A stretch of DNA of 64,000 nucleotides from Sphingobium sp. AP50 (GTDB lineage: Bacteria > Pseudomonadota > Alphaproteobacteria > Sphingomonadales > Sphingomonadaceae): the NCBI RefSeq assembly GCF_900109095.1, contig NZ_FNYZ01000005.1, forward strand, positions 124,001-188,000, written 5' to 3'. A program made the translations under genes and the position numbers. Below, one piece after another: positions 26,722 to 34,968 of the stretch. The notes under the pieces were generated by a model. That model saw only the letters and a program-made list of their open reading frames with translations, was not told where the DNA came from and searched no databases. The number at the start of each line of letters is the position of its first letter. The stretch's first letter is position 1.

Positions 26722-27695
26722 GCGGAAATCCGTTCTTCGATGGGCAGGATGCGCGCCGTCCTGCGCCGCCCCAGCCAGAGTTGTACCGTCAATTGCTGGC
26801 CGGGCAGCGTTTCCACCCGTTCCAGCGCCAGTCCCGCCGCAGCGAACCAGCCATCCATCTGTTCGTCCGAAAAGCCCAGACGCGCATGCTGGTCGCGCGT
26901 GCGCAGTTCCTCGCGTTCATGCGCCGCGAAATCGACGATCAGCACCCGCCCGTCCTGCGCCGTGACGCGCGCGGCCTCGGCGATCACCATTTCAGGCGCC
27001 TGTGCATAATGCAGCACCTGATGCAGGACGACCGTGTCGGCGCCACCCGGCGCCAGCGGCAGTTCCAGAAAATCGCCCAGCAACAGCGCATATTTGTCGC
27101 CTGCGTCGGCCGGCAGCTTGGTCCGCGCCAGACGCAACATGTCGGGGCTGCGGTCGATCGCCGTCACCTGCCGCGCGGCGTCCCCGAACAGTTCGATCAT
27201 CCGCCCGGTGCCGGTGCCGATATCGAGCAGATGGCCGATCGGCTCGCGCGTCAGCAGCGCGGTCATCGCCGCCTCCACATCGGCTTCGGCGACATGGAGC
27301 GACCGGATCGCGTCCCATTCTTCGGCATGTTCCGCAAAATAGCTTTCCGCCGCCTTCGCCCGGTCGGCCCGCACCGCCGCCAGCCGGGCAAGGTCGGCCG
27401 CCTGCCACAAAGCCTCGCTGTCAGAGGCTTCCAACTGGTCGAACAGGGTCAGGAAAGGCACAAAGGCGGCGTCCCGGCTCAGCCGCAAAAACACCCAATT
27501 GCCTTCCTTGCGCCGTTCCACCAATCCGGCTTCGGCAAGGATGCGAACATGGCGCGAAACGCGTGGCTGGCTTTGCCCGACAACCTGCGCAATTTCCCCG
27601 ACGGCCAGTTCCATCGCCCGCAGCAGATGGATCACGCGCAGCCGCGTCGGATCACCAAGTGCCCGGAAAATGTCGAGTGCCGCATGCATGTCCAT
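26718..27695 (-). CDS. ArsR-type regulator fused to a SAM-dependent methyltransferase
   Basis: A 325-residue fusion. Residues 1-~90 form an ArsR winged helix (LGDPTRLRVIHLL, SQPRVSRHVRILAEAGLVERRKEG). Residues ~140-310 are a class I methyltransferase (LLDIGTGTGRMIELF, AIDRSPDMLRLA). The metal-site cysteines of ArsR/SmtB are absent, so the methyltransferase half probably senses SAM or SAH. Placement upstream of metF and metH fits control of methionine synthesis, as for SahR-like regulators. Start ATG at 27695, almost touching the operator palindrome. Confidence 0.88.
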   Translation of the reverse strand: MDMHAALDIFRALGDPTRLRVIHLLRAMELAVGEIAQVVGQSQPRVSRHVRILAEAGLVERRKEGNWVFLRLSRDAAFVPFLTLFDQLEASDSEALWQAADLARLAAVRADRAKAAESYFAEHAEEWDAIRSLHVAEADVEAAMTALLTREPIGHLLDIGTGTGRMIELFGDAARQVTAIDRSPDMLRLARTKLPADAGDKYALLLGDFLELPLAPGGADTVVLHQVLHYAQAPEMVIAEAARVTAQDGRVLIVDFAAHEREELRTRDQHARLGFSDEQMDGWFAAAGLALERVETLPGQQLTVQLWLGRRRTARILPIEERISA

Positions 27696-27697
27696 GC

Positions 27698-27725
27698 CAT
27701 ATAAAGAATTCTTTATATACGTCAA
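27698..27725 (-). promoter_or_regulatory. Promoter and operator of the methionine operon
   Basis: ATATAAAGAATTCTTTATAT (27699-27718) is a perfect 20-bp palindrome. It fills the spacer between TTGACG (27725-27720, -35) and TATATG (27703-27698, -10), so a bound dimer would block RNA polymerase. The start codon is 3 bp after the -10, implying a leaderless or very short-leader mRNA. Confidence 0.75.
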
Positions 27726-27917
27726 TGCCAGTGAATTTTCCGTGCATTTTTCATCCATGATCCGGCAAAACGACGGTAACTCAACCTTTCAGCTTTATGA
27801 ATGGGATTGCCTTGCTCTTTCCAAAGCATTAGGAATCAAAGGGCAGGCGCAATGGGGGGTGAGCTTTTCTCCGAGAGTGGTCTGCATTTTGTTTTTCTCA
27901 GAGAGGGGTTTTAACCC

Positions 27918-28133
27918 ATGACCAAGTCGATTGCTCTTTCGCTCGTTCTCGCTGCTTCGCTCGGCCTGGCCGCTTGCTCGGGTGGCCATGAAAACGCCGC
28001 CAACAACGCTGCCAACGCTGCTGAGAACGCTTCGAACGCTGCCGACAACGCCATGAACGCTGCGCTGAACGCCGCCGACAACGCCGCTAACGCTGCGTCG
28101 AACGCGACCAACAACGCCGCGAACGCGATGTAA
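27918..28133 (+). CDS. Small Ala/Asn-repeat lipoprotein
   Basis: A 71-residue lipoprotein; lipobox LAACSGG places the mature Cys at residue 20. The remaining ~50 residues are almost only Ala and Asn with a roughly 7-residue period (NAANNAA, NAAENAS, NAADNAM), suggesting an alanine-zipper helix reminiscent of Lpp, though without the terminal Lys. Such proteins are sometimes mislabelled circumsporozoite protein. The leader contains GAGAGGGG and a GGGTT/AACCC hairpin next to the ATG. A strong terminator follows. Confidence 0.8.
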   Translation: MTKSIALSLVLAASLGLAACSGGHENAANNAANAAENASNAADNAMNAALNAADNAANAASNATNNAANAM

Positions 28134-28156
28134 TTTTCGCTTCTGGCGAAATATTC

Positions 28157-28196
28157 GAAAGGGGTCGCACCGGCAACGGCGCGGCCCCTTTCTTTT
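28157..28196 (+). terminator. Terminator after the Ala/Asn lipoprotein
   Basis: GAAAGGGGTCGC pairs with GCGGCCCCTTTC, followed by TTTTT. A long stem with T-tract, 23 bp past the stop. Confidence 0.9.
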
Positions 28197-28218
28197 TGGC
28201 CCCTCTTCCCGGAAGACC

Positions 28219-28482
28219 ATGCGCATGAAGCGGACCGCCCTGCCCCTGATGGCTGCACTGATAGCTTCACTGATGCTGGGCGCCTGCGGCAGCTCCGGCG
28301 ATCAGGATGGTGTGGGGGGCGTCAGCGCCGGGGAGGCAAGAGCGCTCAACGAAGCCGCCGCCCGTCTGGATGCGCAGGCCGGCGCCGCGCAGAGCGACGA
28401 TGCCGGACTGAACCCCGCCGCGACAGCCGCAGCGCGGGCGGACCGCAACCGCGTCCCGCCCCAGCCCGCTCCCCACCCCTGA
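28219..28482 (+). CDS. Small lipoprotein, hypothetical
   Basis: An 87-residue lipoprotein with signal MRMKRTALPLMAALIASLML and lipobox LGACGS. The mature part is rich in Ala, Asp and Gly, and ends in a proline-rich tail (PPQPAPHP). GGAAG lies 4-8 bp before the ATG at 28219. No family is recognised. Confidence 0.65.
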   Translation: MRMKRTALPLMAALIASLMLGACGSSGDQDGVGGVSAGEARALNEAAARLDAQAGAAQSDDAGLNPAATAAARADRNRVPPQPAPHP

Positions 28483-28550
28483 CCGGCGCGGGCATGAAAA
28501 AAGGCCGCCCCTTGCGGAGCGGCCCTCTTCGTTACGCGATCCTTGCGGGA

Positions 28551-28985
28551 TCAGCAGTTGCGATCGATCGCCCGGCCGGCCAGCGCACCCACGCCCGCGC
28601 CGACGATGGCACCGGTCGTGCCGTCACCACGGCGACCATAGCGGCCCGATCCCCTGCCGATTTCATTACCCAGCAGACCACCGGCGATCGCACCGATGAT
28701 GGTGCCGCCCGTGCCATTGTCCCGGCAGCGATAGCCACCCCGATAGCCACGATAACGATCACCGCGATACCCACGGTCATAACCGCCGCGGTAATAATCA
28801 CCGCGATAGCCACGATAGCCGCGATCATAGCCACGATAACCCCGGTCATATCCGCCGCGATAATAGTCGCCCCGATCATATCCACGATAATGATCGCGCG
28901 CCTGCGCGGGGGCGGCCGAAACGGCCAGCGATGCCACGCCCATGGCCAGGGCGGCTCCCATATTCACAAGAAACTTCATCTTCAT
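28551..28985 (-). CDS. Glycine-zipper protein with Tyr/Arg/Gly repeats
   Basis: A 144-residue exported protein with signal peptide ending AAPAQA. Residues ~30-85 are repeats of YRGYDRGYRGG. Residues ~90-140 form two glycine-zipper segments (GGTIIGAIAGGLLGNEIGRG, then TTGAIVGAGVGALAG), the glycine-zipper 2TM domain seen in envelope proteins. GAGGAG precedes the ATG at 28985. Membrane association is likely; role unknown. Confidence 0.8.
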   Translation of the reverse strand: MKMKFLVNMGAALAMGVASLAVSAAPAQARDHYRGYDRGDYYRGGYDRGYRGYDRGYRGYRGDYYRGGYDRGYRGDRYRGYRGGYRCRDNGTGGTIIGAIAGGLLGNEIGRGSGRYGRRGDGTTGAIVGAGVGALAGRAIDRNC

Positions 28986-29162
28986 GGCTCTGCTCCTCAA
29001 TTGCCATCCTCTTGGGCGGCCGCTGAAAAGAAACGGGATTGCCCATCGATTGACGCCCTTATGCCGGAGTCGCGTTGAGCCAAGCCTGAATGGGGGTGAC
29101 AGCCGCCGTTCAGGTGCGCGCCGCCCGTCACTGTTCTGCTGCACCCTGCCGGATTATCCCCT

Positions 29163-30170
29163 ATGGCCGGTGCGATGCAGCGAATCCTGATCGTCCTGGC
29201 CCTTGCGATTTTGCTGCTTCCCGCGCCGCATCCGGGGAAGCCCGAAAGCGTGCAGGCCGGCACGCTGCTGGTGCGGGCACAGCCATTGCCACTCAGCAGC
29301 GTCGATCCCGCGCTGCGCCATGTGGGCGCGCTCGACTATCTGGGCGGATGGGTGGTGGAAAGCGCCAACCCCGGCTTTGGCGGCATTTCCGCCCTGATGG
29401 TGACGCCGCCGGGCGACGTGCTGGGCCTCAGCGATTCAGGCCTATTGATGGGTTTCCATGTGGGGCCCGGCGAAGCTGCCCGCCGCCCCTTCATCGCCCC
29501 GCTGCCGATCCGCGCGCAGGATCGCTATCGCCCCTGGTGGGCCTGGGATTCGGAATCGCTGGCGCATGATCCCGTCAGCGATCGCTACTGGGTCGGCTTC
29601 GAACTGCAACAGGCGGTGTGCCGCTATGGTCCCGGCTTTGCGCGGGTGGAGGCGTGCCGCACCTGGCCGGAAATCATGGCCTGGCCCAAGACCGGATCGA
29701 TCGAATCGCTCGCCCGCCTGCCCGACGGCCGCTTTCTGGTGATCGGCGAAATGGGCATGACCGCCGATGGCAAGCATGACAGCCTGCTCTTCGCGGGCGA
29801 CCCGGCCGAAAAGGACACGCCCGATCCGATCCACCTGCGCTACACCCCGCCCAAAGGCTATCGCCCGACAGATGCCGTGGCGATCGACGCGCATCATCTG
29901 CTGGTGCTGAACCGGCGGCTGACGCTGGAGGATCTGTTCACCGCGACCATCGCGATCGTCGAGCTGCCCGACAGGCTGACGCCGGGAACGGAACTCAAAG
30001 CCCGCACCCTCGCCCGGCTGGCGCCGCCGCTGCTGGCCGACAATTTCGAGGGCATCGCCGTGACGCGTGAAGCGGGCCGCACGATCATCTGGGTCGTGTC
30101 CGACGACAATCACGAATTCTTCCAGCGCACCCTGCTGCTGAAATTCCGATTGCCGGACGGAGAAATGTGA
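29163..30170 (+). CDS. Esterase-like activity of phytase family protein
   Basis: A 335-residue exported protein with an N-terminal hydrophobic signal (ILIVLALAILLLPAPHP). The pattern GFGGISALMV....VLGLSDSG, ESLA and DNFEGIAVT is typical of the phytase-like beta-propeller family. It is probably periplasmic; the substrate is not predictable. ATG at 29163 or 29175 can start it. Confidence 0.8.
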   Translation: MAGAMQRILIVLALAILLLPAPHPGKPESVQAGTLLVRAQPLPLSSVDPALRHVGALDYLGGWVVESANPGFGGISALMVTPPGDVLGLSDSGLLMGFHVGPGEAARRPFIAPLPIRAQDRYRPWWAWDSESLAHDPVSDRYWVGFELQQAVCRYGPGFARVEACRTWPEIMAWPKTGSIESLARLPDGRFLVIGEMGMTADGKHDSLLFAGDPAEKDTPDPIHLRYTPPKGYRPTDAVAIDAHHLLVLNRRLTLEDLFTATIAIVELPDRLTPGTELKARTLARLAPPLLADNFEGIAVTREAGRTIIWVVSDDNHEFFQRTLLLKFRLPDGEM

Positions 30171-30215
30171 TGGCAATTGCGGTCAGAGCACGACCCAAAG
30201 CCACCCCACCTCCCC

Positions 30216-31120
30216 TCAAATCGCCAGTGCCACCTGCGGCAGCGCCCTTAACCGCCCCATGTCCCGCTGCGGCGGGGCGCCGAACAGGCGGCGATATTCG
30301 CGGCTGAATTGCGAGGGGCTGTCATAACCGACGCGATAGCCCGCCTCCGCCGCGTCCAGCCGGTCTGCCAGCATCAGTTTGCGCGCTTCCTGCAACCGCA
30401 ATTGCTTCTGATATTGCAGCGGGGTCATCGCCGTCGCGCGGCGGAAATGATCGTGGAAGCTCGATATGCTCATGCCCGCCAGCCCCGCCAGATCGGGGCC
30501 GCTGAACGGCTCGCGAAAATGCGCCTTCAGCCAGCCGATGGCGCGGGCGATCTGGCCTGTGCGACTTTCCCCGCTGGCGATCGCCCGGATGATGCTGCCA
30601 TTCGGCCCGGTCATCAGTCGCACCAGCAATTCCCGCTCCACCAGCGGCGCGAGCAGCGGCGCGCTCTCCGGCTACCCAGCAACGCCGTCAGCCGGGTAGC
30701 CGCGTCCAGCAGTTCGGGCGTGATCGGATGCAGCGACAGCGCGCTCCCCTCCGCCACCGGCGCGACCGGCGGCGCAATTGGCGGCAGGGCGATGGCGATG
30801 TCCGACAGCATCGCCGGATCGAGATAGAGGCAGAAGCAGAGATAAGGCGCGTCCTGCTGCGCATCCGTCACGACGCCGGTGATCGGCAGGTCGAGCGACG
30901 CGACCAGATAGCTGGCCGGGCCATAGGATAGCAGGCCGTCACCCAGCATCACCGTCTTGGCCCCCTGCGCAATGATGCACAGCGCAGGCCGTTGCAGCAT
31001 ATGCACTGGCTCCCCGGCATGCGACCAGCGCACCAGCGTCAGGCGCGGGATGGCAGTATCGATAATGCCATCACCATCGGCATATCGGGCAATCTGCTGA
31101 CCAAGGGCCTGATGCGACAT
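30216..31120 (-). pseudogene. AraC-family regulator broken by a single-base frameshift
   Basis: The N-terminal AraC_N domain reads from ATG 31120 (MSHQALGQQIARYADGDG) to TALLGS near 30672; the second half (ERELLVRLMTGPNG) through the helix-turn-helix domain reads in another frame to 30216. Adding one C in the GGTAGCCGGAGAG run (about 30665-30675) restores a continuous ~300-residue AraC protein. This may be a real mutation or a sequencing error. It is divergent from the SDR gene it would be expected to regulate. Confidence 0.8.
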
Positions 31121-31297
31121 GGGGCATTCTCCATGCCCCTCCTTCTACGCCAAAGCATGCCGTGCGAACAGGGCCGCATCGCCACATTGGAATATTATGC
31201 AATCCTTCCGCAAGCCTGTTCTACCGCTCCAGCCCCATCATGCCGCATCCATGGCCCATCGGATCGATCGTCGATCCGCCGGACAAGGAGACAGGAC

Positions 31298-32029
31298 ATG
31301 GCTATCGAGAACAAGGTTATCGCGATCACTGGCGCCAGCAGCGGCATCGGTGAAGGCACGGCACGCTTGCTGGCGGCGCGCGGCGCGAAGCTGATGCTGG
31401 GCGCACGGCGCACCGACCGACTGGAAAGACTGGCGGACGAACTGAACGCCGCTGGCGGTACCGTGGCCTTCCGCGCGCTGGACGTCACCGACCGTGCCGA
31501 TGTGGAAGCGTTCATCGCCGCGACGGAAGCGGAATTTGGCCGGGTGGACGTGCTGGTCAACAATGCGGGCCTGATGCCGCTATCCCGCTTCGACAGCCTG
31601 AAGGTCGACGAATGGGACCGGATGATCGACGTCAATATTCGCGGGATGCTGCACGGCATTGCGGCCGCCCTGCCCCGGTTCAAGGCACAGGGGAGCGGCC
31701 ATTTCGTCAATATCTCGTCGATCGGCGGCTATCGCGTCTGGCCGACCTGCGGCGTCTACAGCGCCACCAAATATGCGGTCCGCGCCATTTCCGACGGGCT
31801 GCGCATGGAGCATGACGATATCCGCGTGACCGTGGTGTCGCCCGGCGTGGTCGAATCCGAACTGGCCAGCACTATCACCGAAGTCGGCGCCGCCGCCGCG
31901 ATGGAGGATTTCCGCGCCATCGCCCTCACCCCCGACGCGATCGCCCGCGCCATCGCCTATGCGCTGGAGCAGCCGGACGATGTGGACGTCAACGAACTGA
32001 TCGTCCGCCCGGTGCGGACGATGGATTGA
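31298..32029 (+). CDS. Short-chain dehydrogenase/reductase
   Basis: A 243-residue classical SDR. NAD(P) motif TGASSGIG at 11-18, NNAG, catalytic Ser in NISSIGG and Tyr/Lys in YSATK. Arg residues in GARRTDR after strand 2 suggest NADP(H). AAGGAG precedes the ATG at 31298. Paired divergently with the AraC gene, an arrangement common for oxidoreductases acting on alcohols or aldehydes; the substrate is unknown. Confidence 0.88.
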   Translation: MAIENKVIAITGASSGIGEGTARLLAARGAKLMLGARRTDRLERLADELNAAGGTVAFRALDVTDRADVEAFIAATEAEFGRVDVLVNNAGLMPLSRFDSLKVDEWDRMIDVNIRGMLHGIAAALPRFKAQGSGHFVNISSIGGYRVWPTCGVYSATKYAVRAISDGLRMEHDDIRVTVVSPGVVESELASTITEVGAAAAMEDFRAIALTPDAIARAIAYALEQPDDVDVNELIVRPVRTMD

Positions 32030-32063
32030 TACCAACAAGCGACGATATGAAGTTTTGCCTCTG

Positions 32064-32131
32064 CGTTCGCCGGCGCAGGCCGGGGTAAAGTTGCACGGTC
32101 TGATCTGGGCCCCGGCCTGCGCCGGGGAACG
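32064..32131. repeat. Inverted repeat CGTTCGCCGGCGCAGGCCGG
   Basis: Arms at 32064-32085 and 32110-32131 are near-perfect complements with a 24-bp loop, just after the SDR gene. Confidence 0.85.
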
Positions 32132-32171
32132 CTTCATAGGAAACAAGCTGTCGCGTCTTGGATTGCACCAT

Positions 32172-32209
32172 AGAAAAAGGGTCGCTTCTGATGAAGCGAC
32201 CCTTTTTCT
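32172..32209. terminator. Bidirectional terminator
   Basis: AGAAAAAGGGTCGCTT ctgatg AAGCGACCCTTTTTCT is a perfect stem with T-tracts on both strands. It separates the SDR gene from the convergent LytTR gene. Confidence 0.92.
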
Positions 32210-32255
32210 ATAACCAAGTCATTCCAGCCTACGCGGGCATGACGATTGGCTCAAT

Positions 32256-33056
32256 TCAATGCACGAACCGCGCCACCACGTCGCGGTACGACCGGCTGAC
32301 CTTCACCTGCGCGCCGCTTTCCAGCACCAGGAAACATTCGCCATTGGTATGGGGCTTCACCTGCCGCACCTGGCTCAAATTCACGATGGTCGAACGGTGC
32401 ACGCGCTGGAAATTGCGCGGGTCCAGCCGCTTTTCCAGATCCTTCATCGTCTCGCGCAGGATCAGGCTATTGTCGGCGGTATAGATGCACATATAGTCGC
32501 CCGCCGCGTCGATCCGCTCGATCGAATCCACGTCGACCCGGAAAATCTGCCCGCGATCCTTGATGTTGATCAGCTTTTCGAAGCGATTGGAGGCGGGCGC
32601 ATCATCGTCAGACGCAAAATCGCTCATGGCCTGCGGCGCGACCTCGGCCAGCACTTCGCGCAGCTTTTCGACTTCCTGCACCTGCTTCTTTTCGCTCAGG
32701 CGCTGGCGCACGCGATCCAGTGCATCGGCCAGACGCCCTTCATCCACCGGCTTCATAAGATAATCGACCGCCTGCGCCTCGAACGCGCGGATCGCATAGT
32801 CGCTATAGGCGGTGCAGAAGATGACGAGCGGCGGTTCCACCTCCATCAGGCCCTGGACAACGGAAAAGCCGTCGAAACCGGGCATCTGAATATCCAGGAA
32901 CACAAGGTCGGGTTTATGCGTCTTGATCGCGCGGATCGCTTCGCGGCCATTGGTGCAGGTTTCGACGATTTCGACATCCTCATGCGCTTGAAGACGCAGT
33001 GCAAGGCCCTGAATAGCCAGGCTTTCGTCATCGACGAGGATTGTTCTGATGGTCAT
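32256..33056 (-). CDS. LytTR-family response regulator
   Basis: A 266-residue response regulator. The receiver domain has DDE at 9-11, phosphoacceptor Asp55 in VFLDIQMPG, and the conserved Lys in MKPVDEGRL. A linker precedes the C-terminal LytTR DNA-binding domain (YMCIYTADNSLILRETMKDLEKRLDP, FQRVHRSTIVNL). LytTR regulators bind spaced direct repeats. Its start overlaps the kinase stop by 4 bp. Confidence 0.92.
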   Translation of the reverse strand: MTIRTILVDDESLAIQGLALRLQAHEDVEIVETCTNGREAIRAIKTHKPDLVFLDIQMPGFDGFSVVQGLMEVEPPLVIFCTAYSDYAIRAFEAQAVDYLMKPVDEGRLADALDRVRQRLSEKKQVQEVEKLREVLAEVAPQAMSDFASDDDAPASNRFEKLINIKDRGQIFRVDVDSIERIDAAGDYMCIYTADNSLILRETMKDLEKRLDPRNFQRVHRSTIVNLSQVRQVKPHTNGECFLVLESGAQVKVSRSYRDVVARFVH

Positions 33057-34195
33057 GCGGCCACTTTCGATGTTTCATCCATGTTAAGCGGAATTTCGAT
33101 GATGACCGAAAATCCGCCCGGCGTGGAACGCGTTTCGAAGCTCTGTCGTTCCCCGAAGGCCTTAATTAAACGGTCCCGGATGTTCGGCAGGCCGATCCCG
33201 GTCCCCTCGCTCATCGGGATGTGCGGTCGTATTCCGCCTTCATTCAATCCCGGCCCGCTATCTGATACGACGATCCGGACATTATCCCCGGCAGGCTGCG
33301 CCGTGACGGAGATTTCCGCTCCCTCCTCCTTGGGCGTGACCGCATATTTGATCGCGTTTTCCACCAGCGGCTGCAACAAAAGCGAAGGCAGGCGCGCCCG
33401 CGCGACTGCGGGATCGATGCTGAAGACCGGGCGCAGCCGCTCCTCGAACCGCATCTTCTCGATCTCCAGATAGAGTTTCAGCGTCTCGATCTCCTGCTCG
33501 ATCGTCACCTGCGCGGTCGGCTCGTTGATCAGCGTATAGCGCAGGAAGGAGGAAAGGCGCGACAGCATCGCATTGGCGCGATCCGTCTGCTTGAGCAGCA
33601 CCAGGGTCGAGATGCTGTTGAGCGTATTGAACAGGAAATGCGGATTGAGCTGATAGCGCAGCATCGCTAGTTGCGCATTGGCCGCCTGATTTTCCAGCAG
33701 CAGCAACTGGTCCGCCTGCTCCTCCACCGTCAGGTAGAAGTTGATGGCGTAATAGAGCGAGGACCATGCCCCCAGCAACGTCATCGACAGATAGAAGGCG
33801 CCCAGAAACAGTTGCAGCCCCGCCGTTTCGCTCGCGCGATTCTGGGTGGAGAAGACCCAGGCATCGATAAAGGCGACCAGCCCCGCGGCCAGGACCACCG
33901 TCACGATCGACACGCCCCAGCGGATGATCGGCCGTTGCTTCAGCAAAAACCGGAACATGACCGCAATCAGCAGCGTCACCGAATAGCCTGTGACGGTCGA
34001 TATGATCACCGGCACCAGACTGGAGAGTGGCTGCCCGTTGGCGATGGTCGACGATCCACGCAGCAGGAAAGCGCCGGCCCATCCGACCGACTGCAAATTC
34101 CAGAAGGCGCGATTCTTGTCAGCGAAAAAGGGCTGCGGCTTGATGCGGGGCACGGATACGGACATTGCAGTCAGACTTAGGCGATTTGATCCCAT
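33053..34195 (-). CDS. LytS-type sensor histidine kinase
   Basis: A 380-residue kinase. About four membrane segments lie in the first 160 residues. The His_kinase domain holds the phospho-acceptor in QLNPHFLFNTLNS, followed by the ATPase domain (LLLQPLVENAIKYAV, DSGPGL, GIGLPNIRDRL). No periplasmic sensor domain is evident, so the membrane region itself may sense. ATG at 34195 or 34165 could start it; neither has a clear ribosome-binding site. Pairs with the LytTR regulator. Confidence 0.88.
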   Translation of the reverse strand: MGSNRLSLTAMSVSVPRIKPQPFFADKNRAFWNLQSVGWAGAFLLRGSSTIANGQPLSSLVPVIISTVTGYSVTLLIAVMFRFLLKQRPIIRWGVSIVTVVLAAGLVAFIDAWVFSTQNRASETAGLQLFLGAFYLSMTLLGAWSSLYYAINFYLTVEEQADQLLLLENQAANAQLAMLRYQLNPHFLFNTLNSISTLVLLKQTDRANAMLSRLSSFLRYTLINEPTAQVTIEQEIETLKLYLEIEKMRFEERLRPVFSIDPAVARARLPSLLLQPLVENAIKYAVTPKEEGAEISVTAQPAGDNVRIVVSDSGPGLNEGGIRPHIPMSEGTGIGLPNIRDRLIKAFGERQSFETRSTPGGFSVIIEIPLNMDETSKVAA

Positions 34196-34235
34196 GGTCA
34201 AAGACGCTTTACGGCATAACAGCCGAGACTCTAAC

Positions 34236-34326
34236 CGTCATTGCGAGCGCAGCGGGCCGAAGGCGGGCAATGCCCAACCAATTCATGAGTGCGCCAGTGG
34301 ATTGCTTCGCTGCGCTCGCAATGACG
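34236..34326. repeat. Degenerate palindrome CGTCATTGCGAGCGCAGCG
   Basis: A damaged copy of the perfect palindrome at 45296-45365: the right arm is intact but the left arm diverges after AGCGCAGCG. Fills the gap between the kinase and hxlR-type genes. Confidence 0.8.
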
Positions 34327-34374
34327 GCAACGAATAATCCAACAGCCTTGAAGCCGGAAACCACTGCGCCATCG

Positions 34375-34857
34375 TCAGGCCGCGACGGCCGGAGCCTCCG
34401 CCATGGGCGTCACCTCGTCGGGGCACACCCATACCAGATCGGTCAGTTCCAGCAGACGGCCGTCATGCGCCTGAATGGCGATGCTGCGGATCGGCTGGCC
34501 GTCGCGCTTGTCGGCCAGAACCTGGCAGGATGCGGGAGCGCAGCCCCATTTTTCGCCCCACTGGCGCAGCGCGATCATGGCAGGCGCCAGATCCTGCCCC
34601 TTTTCGGTCAGCCGATATTCCACCTTGCGCCGGTCGCACTGCATCGGCTGGCGCAGCATGATGCCATTTTCGACCAGCCGGCTCAGCCTGTTGGCCAATA
34701 TGTTGCGGGCGATGCCCAGGGTAGACTGGAATTCCTCGAAATGTCGGATGCCCGACAGCGCACCGCGCAGGATGAGGAAGGACCAGCGCTCACCCATCGC
34801 CTCCAGCGCGGCGGGGAGCGCACATTGTTCCAGATCCTGGGCAAGATTATGTTTCAT
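34375..34857 (-). CDS. HxlR-family transcriptional regulator
   Basis: A 160-residue HxlR regulator. The winged helix includes CALPAALEAMGERWSFLILR, ILANRLSRLVENGIM and YRLTEKGQDL. The conserved N-terminal cysteine (C12) may be redox-sensitive as in some relatives. The C-terminal ~50 residues include two more cysteines. ATG at 34857. It is divergent from rsh across ~110 bp. Confidence 0.88.
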   Translation of the reverse strand: MKHNLAQDLEQCALPAALEAMGERWSFLILRGALSGIRHFEEFQSTLGIARNILANRLSRLVENGIMLRQPMQCDRRKVEYRLTEKGQDLAPAMIALRQWGEKWGCAPASCQVLADKRDGQPIRSIAIQAHDGRLLELTDLVWVCPDEVTPMAEAPAVAA

Positions 34858-34968
34858 GGGTCTATCGCATAGCGCAAAGCGCCGGTTGTTGCAAAAGTGC
34901 CGACTTATTCCATCGATATGGGATTTTTTTGTTGCACGACAAGGCTCTTCCAACACAATCGGGAAACG

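Noticed and set aside
27795..28270. Leftward 119- and 143-residue reading frames
   Set aside because: They are antisense to the Ala/Asn-repeat lipoprotein and arise from its low complexity.
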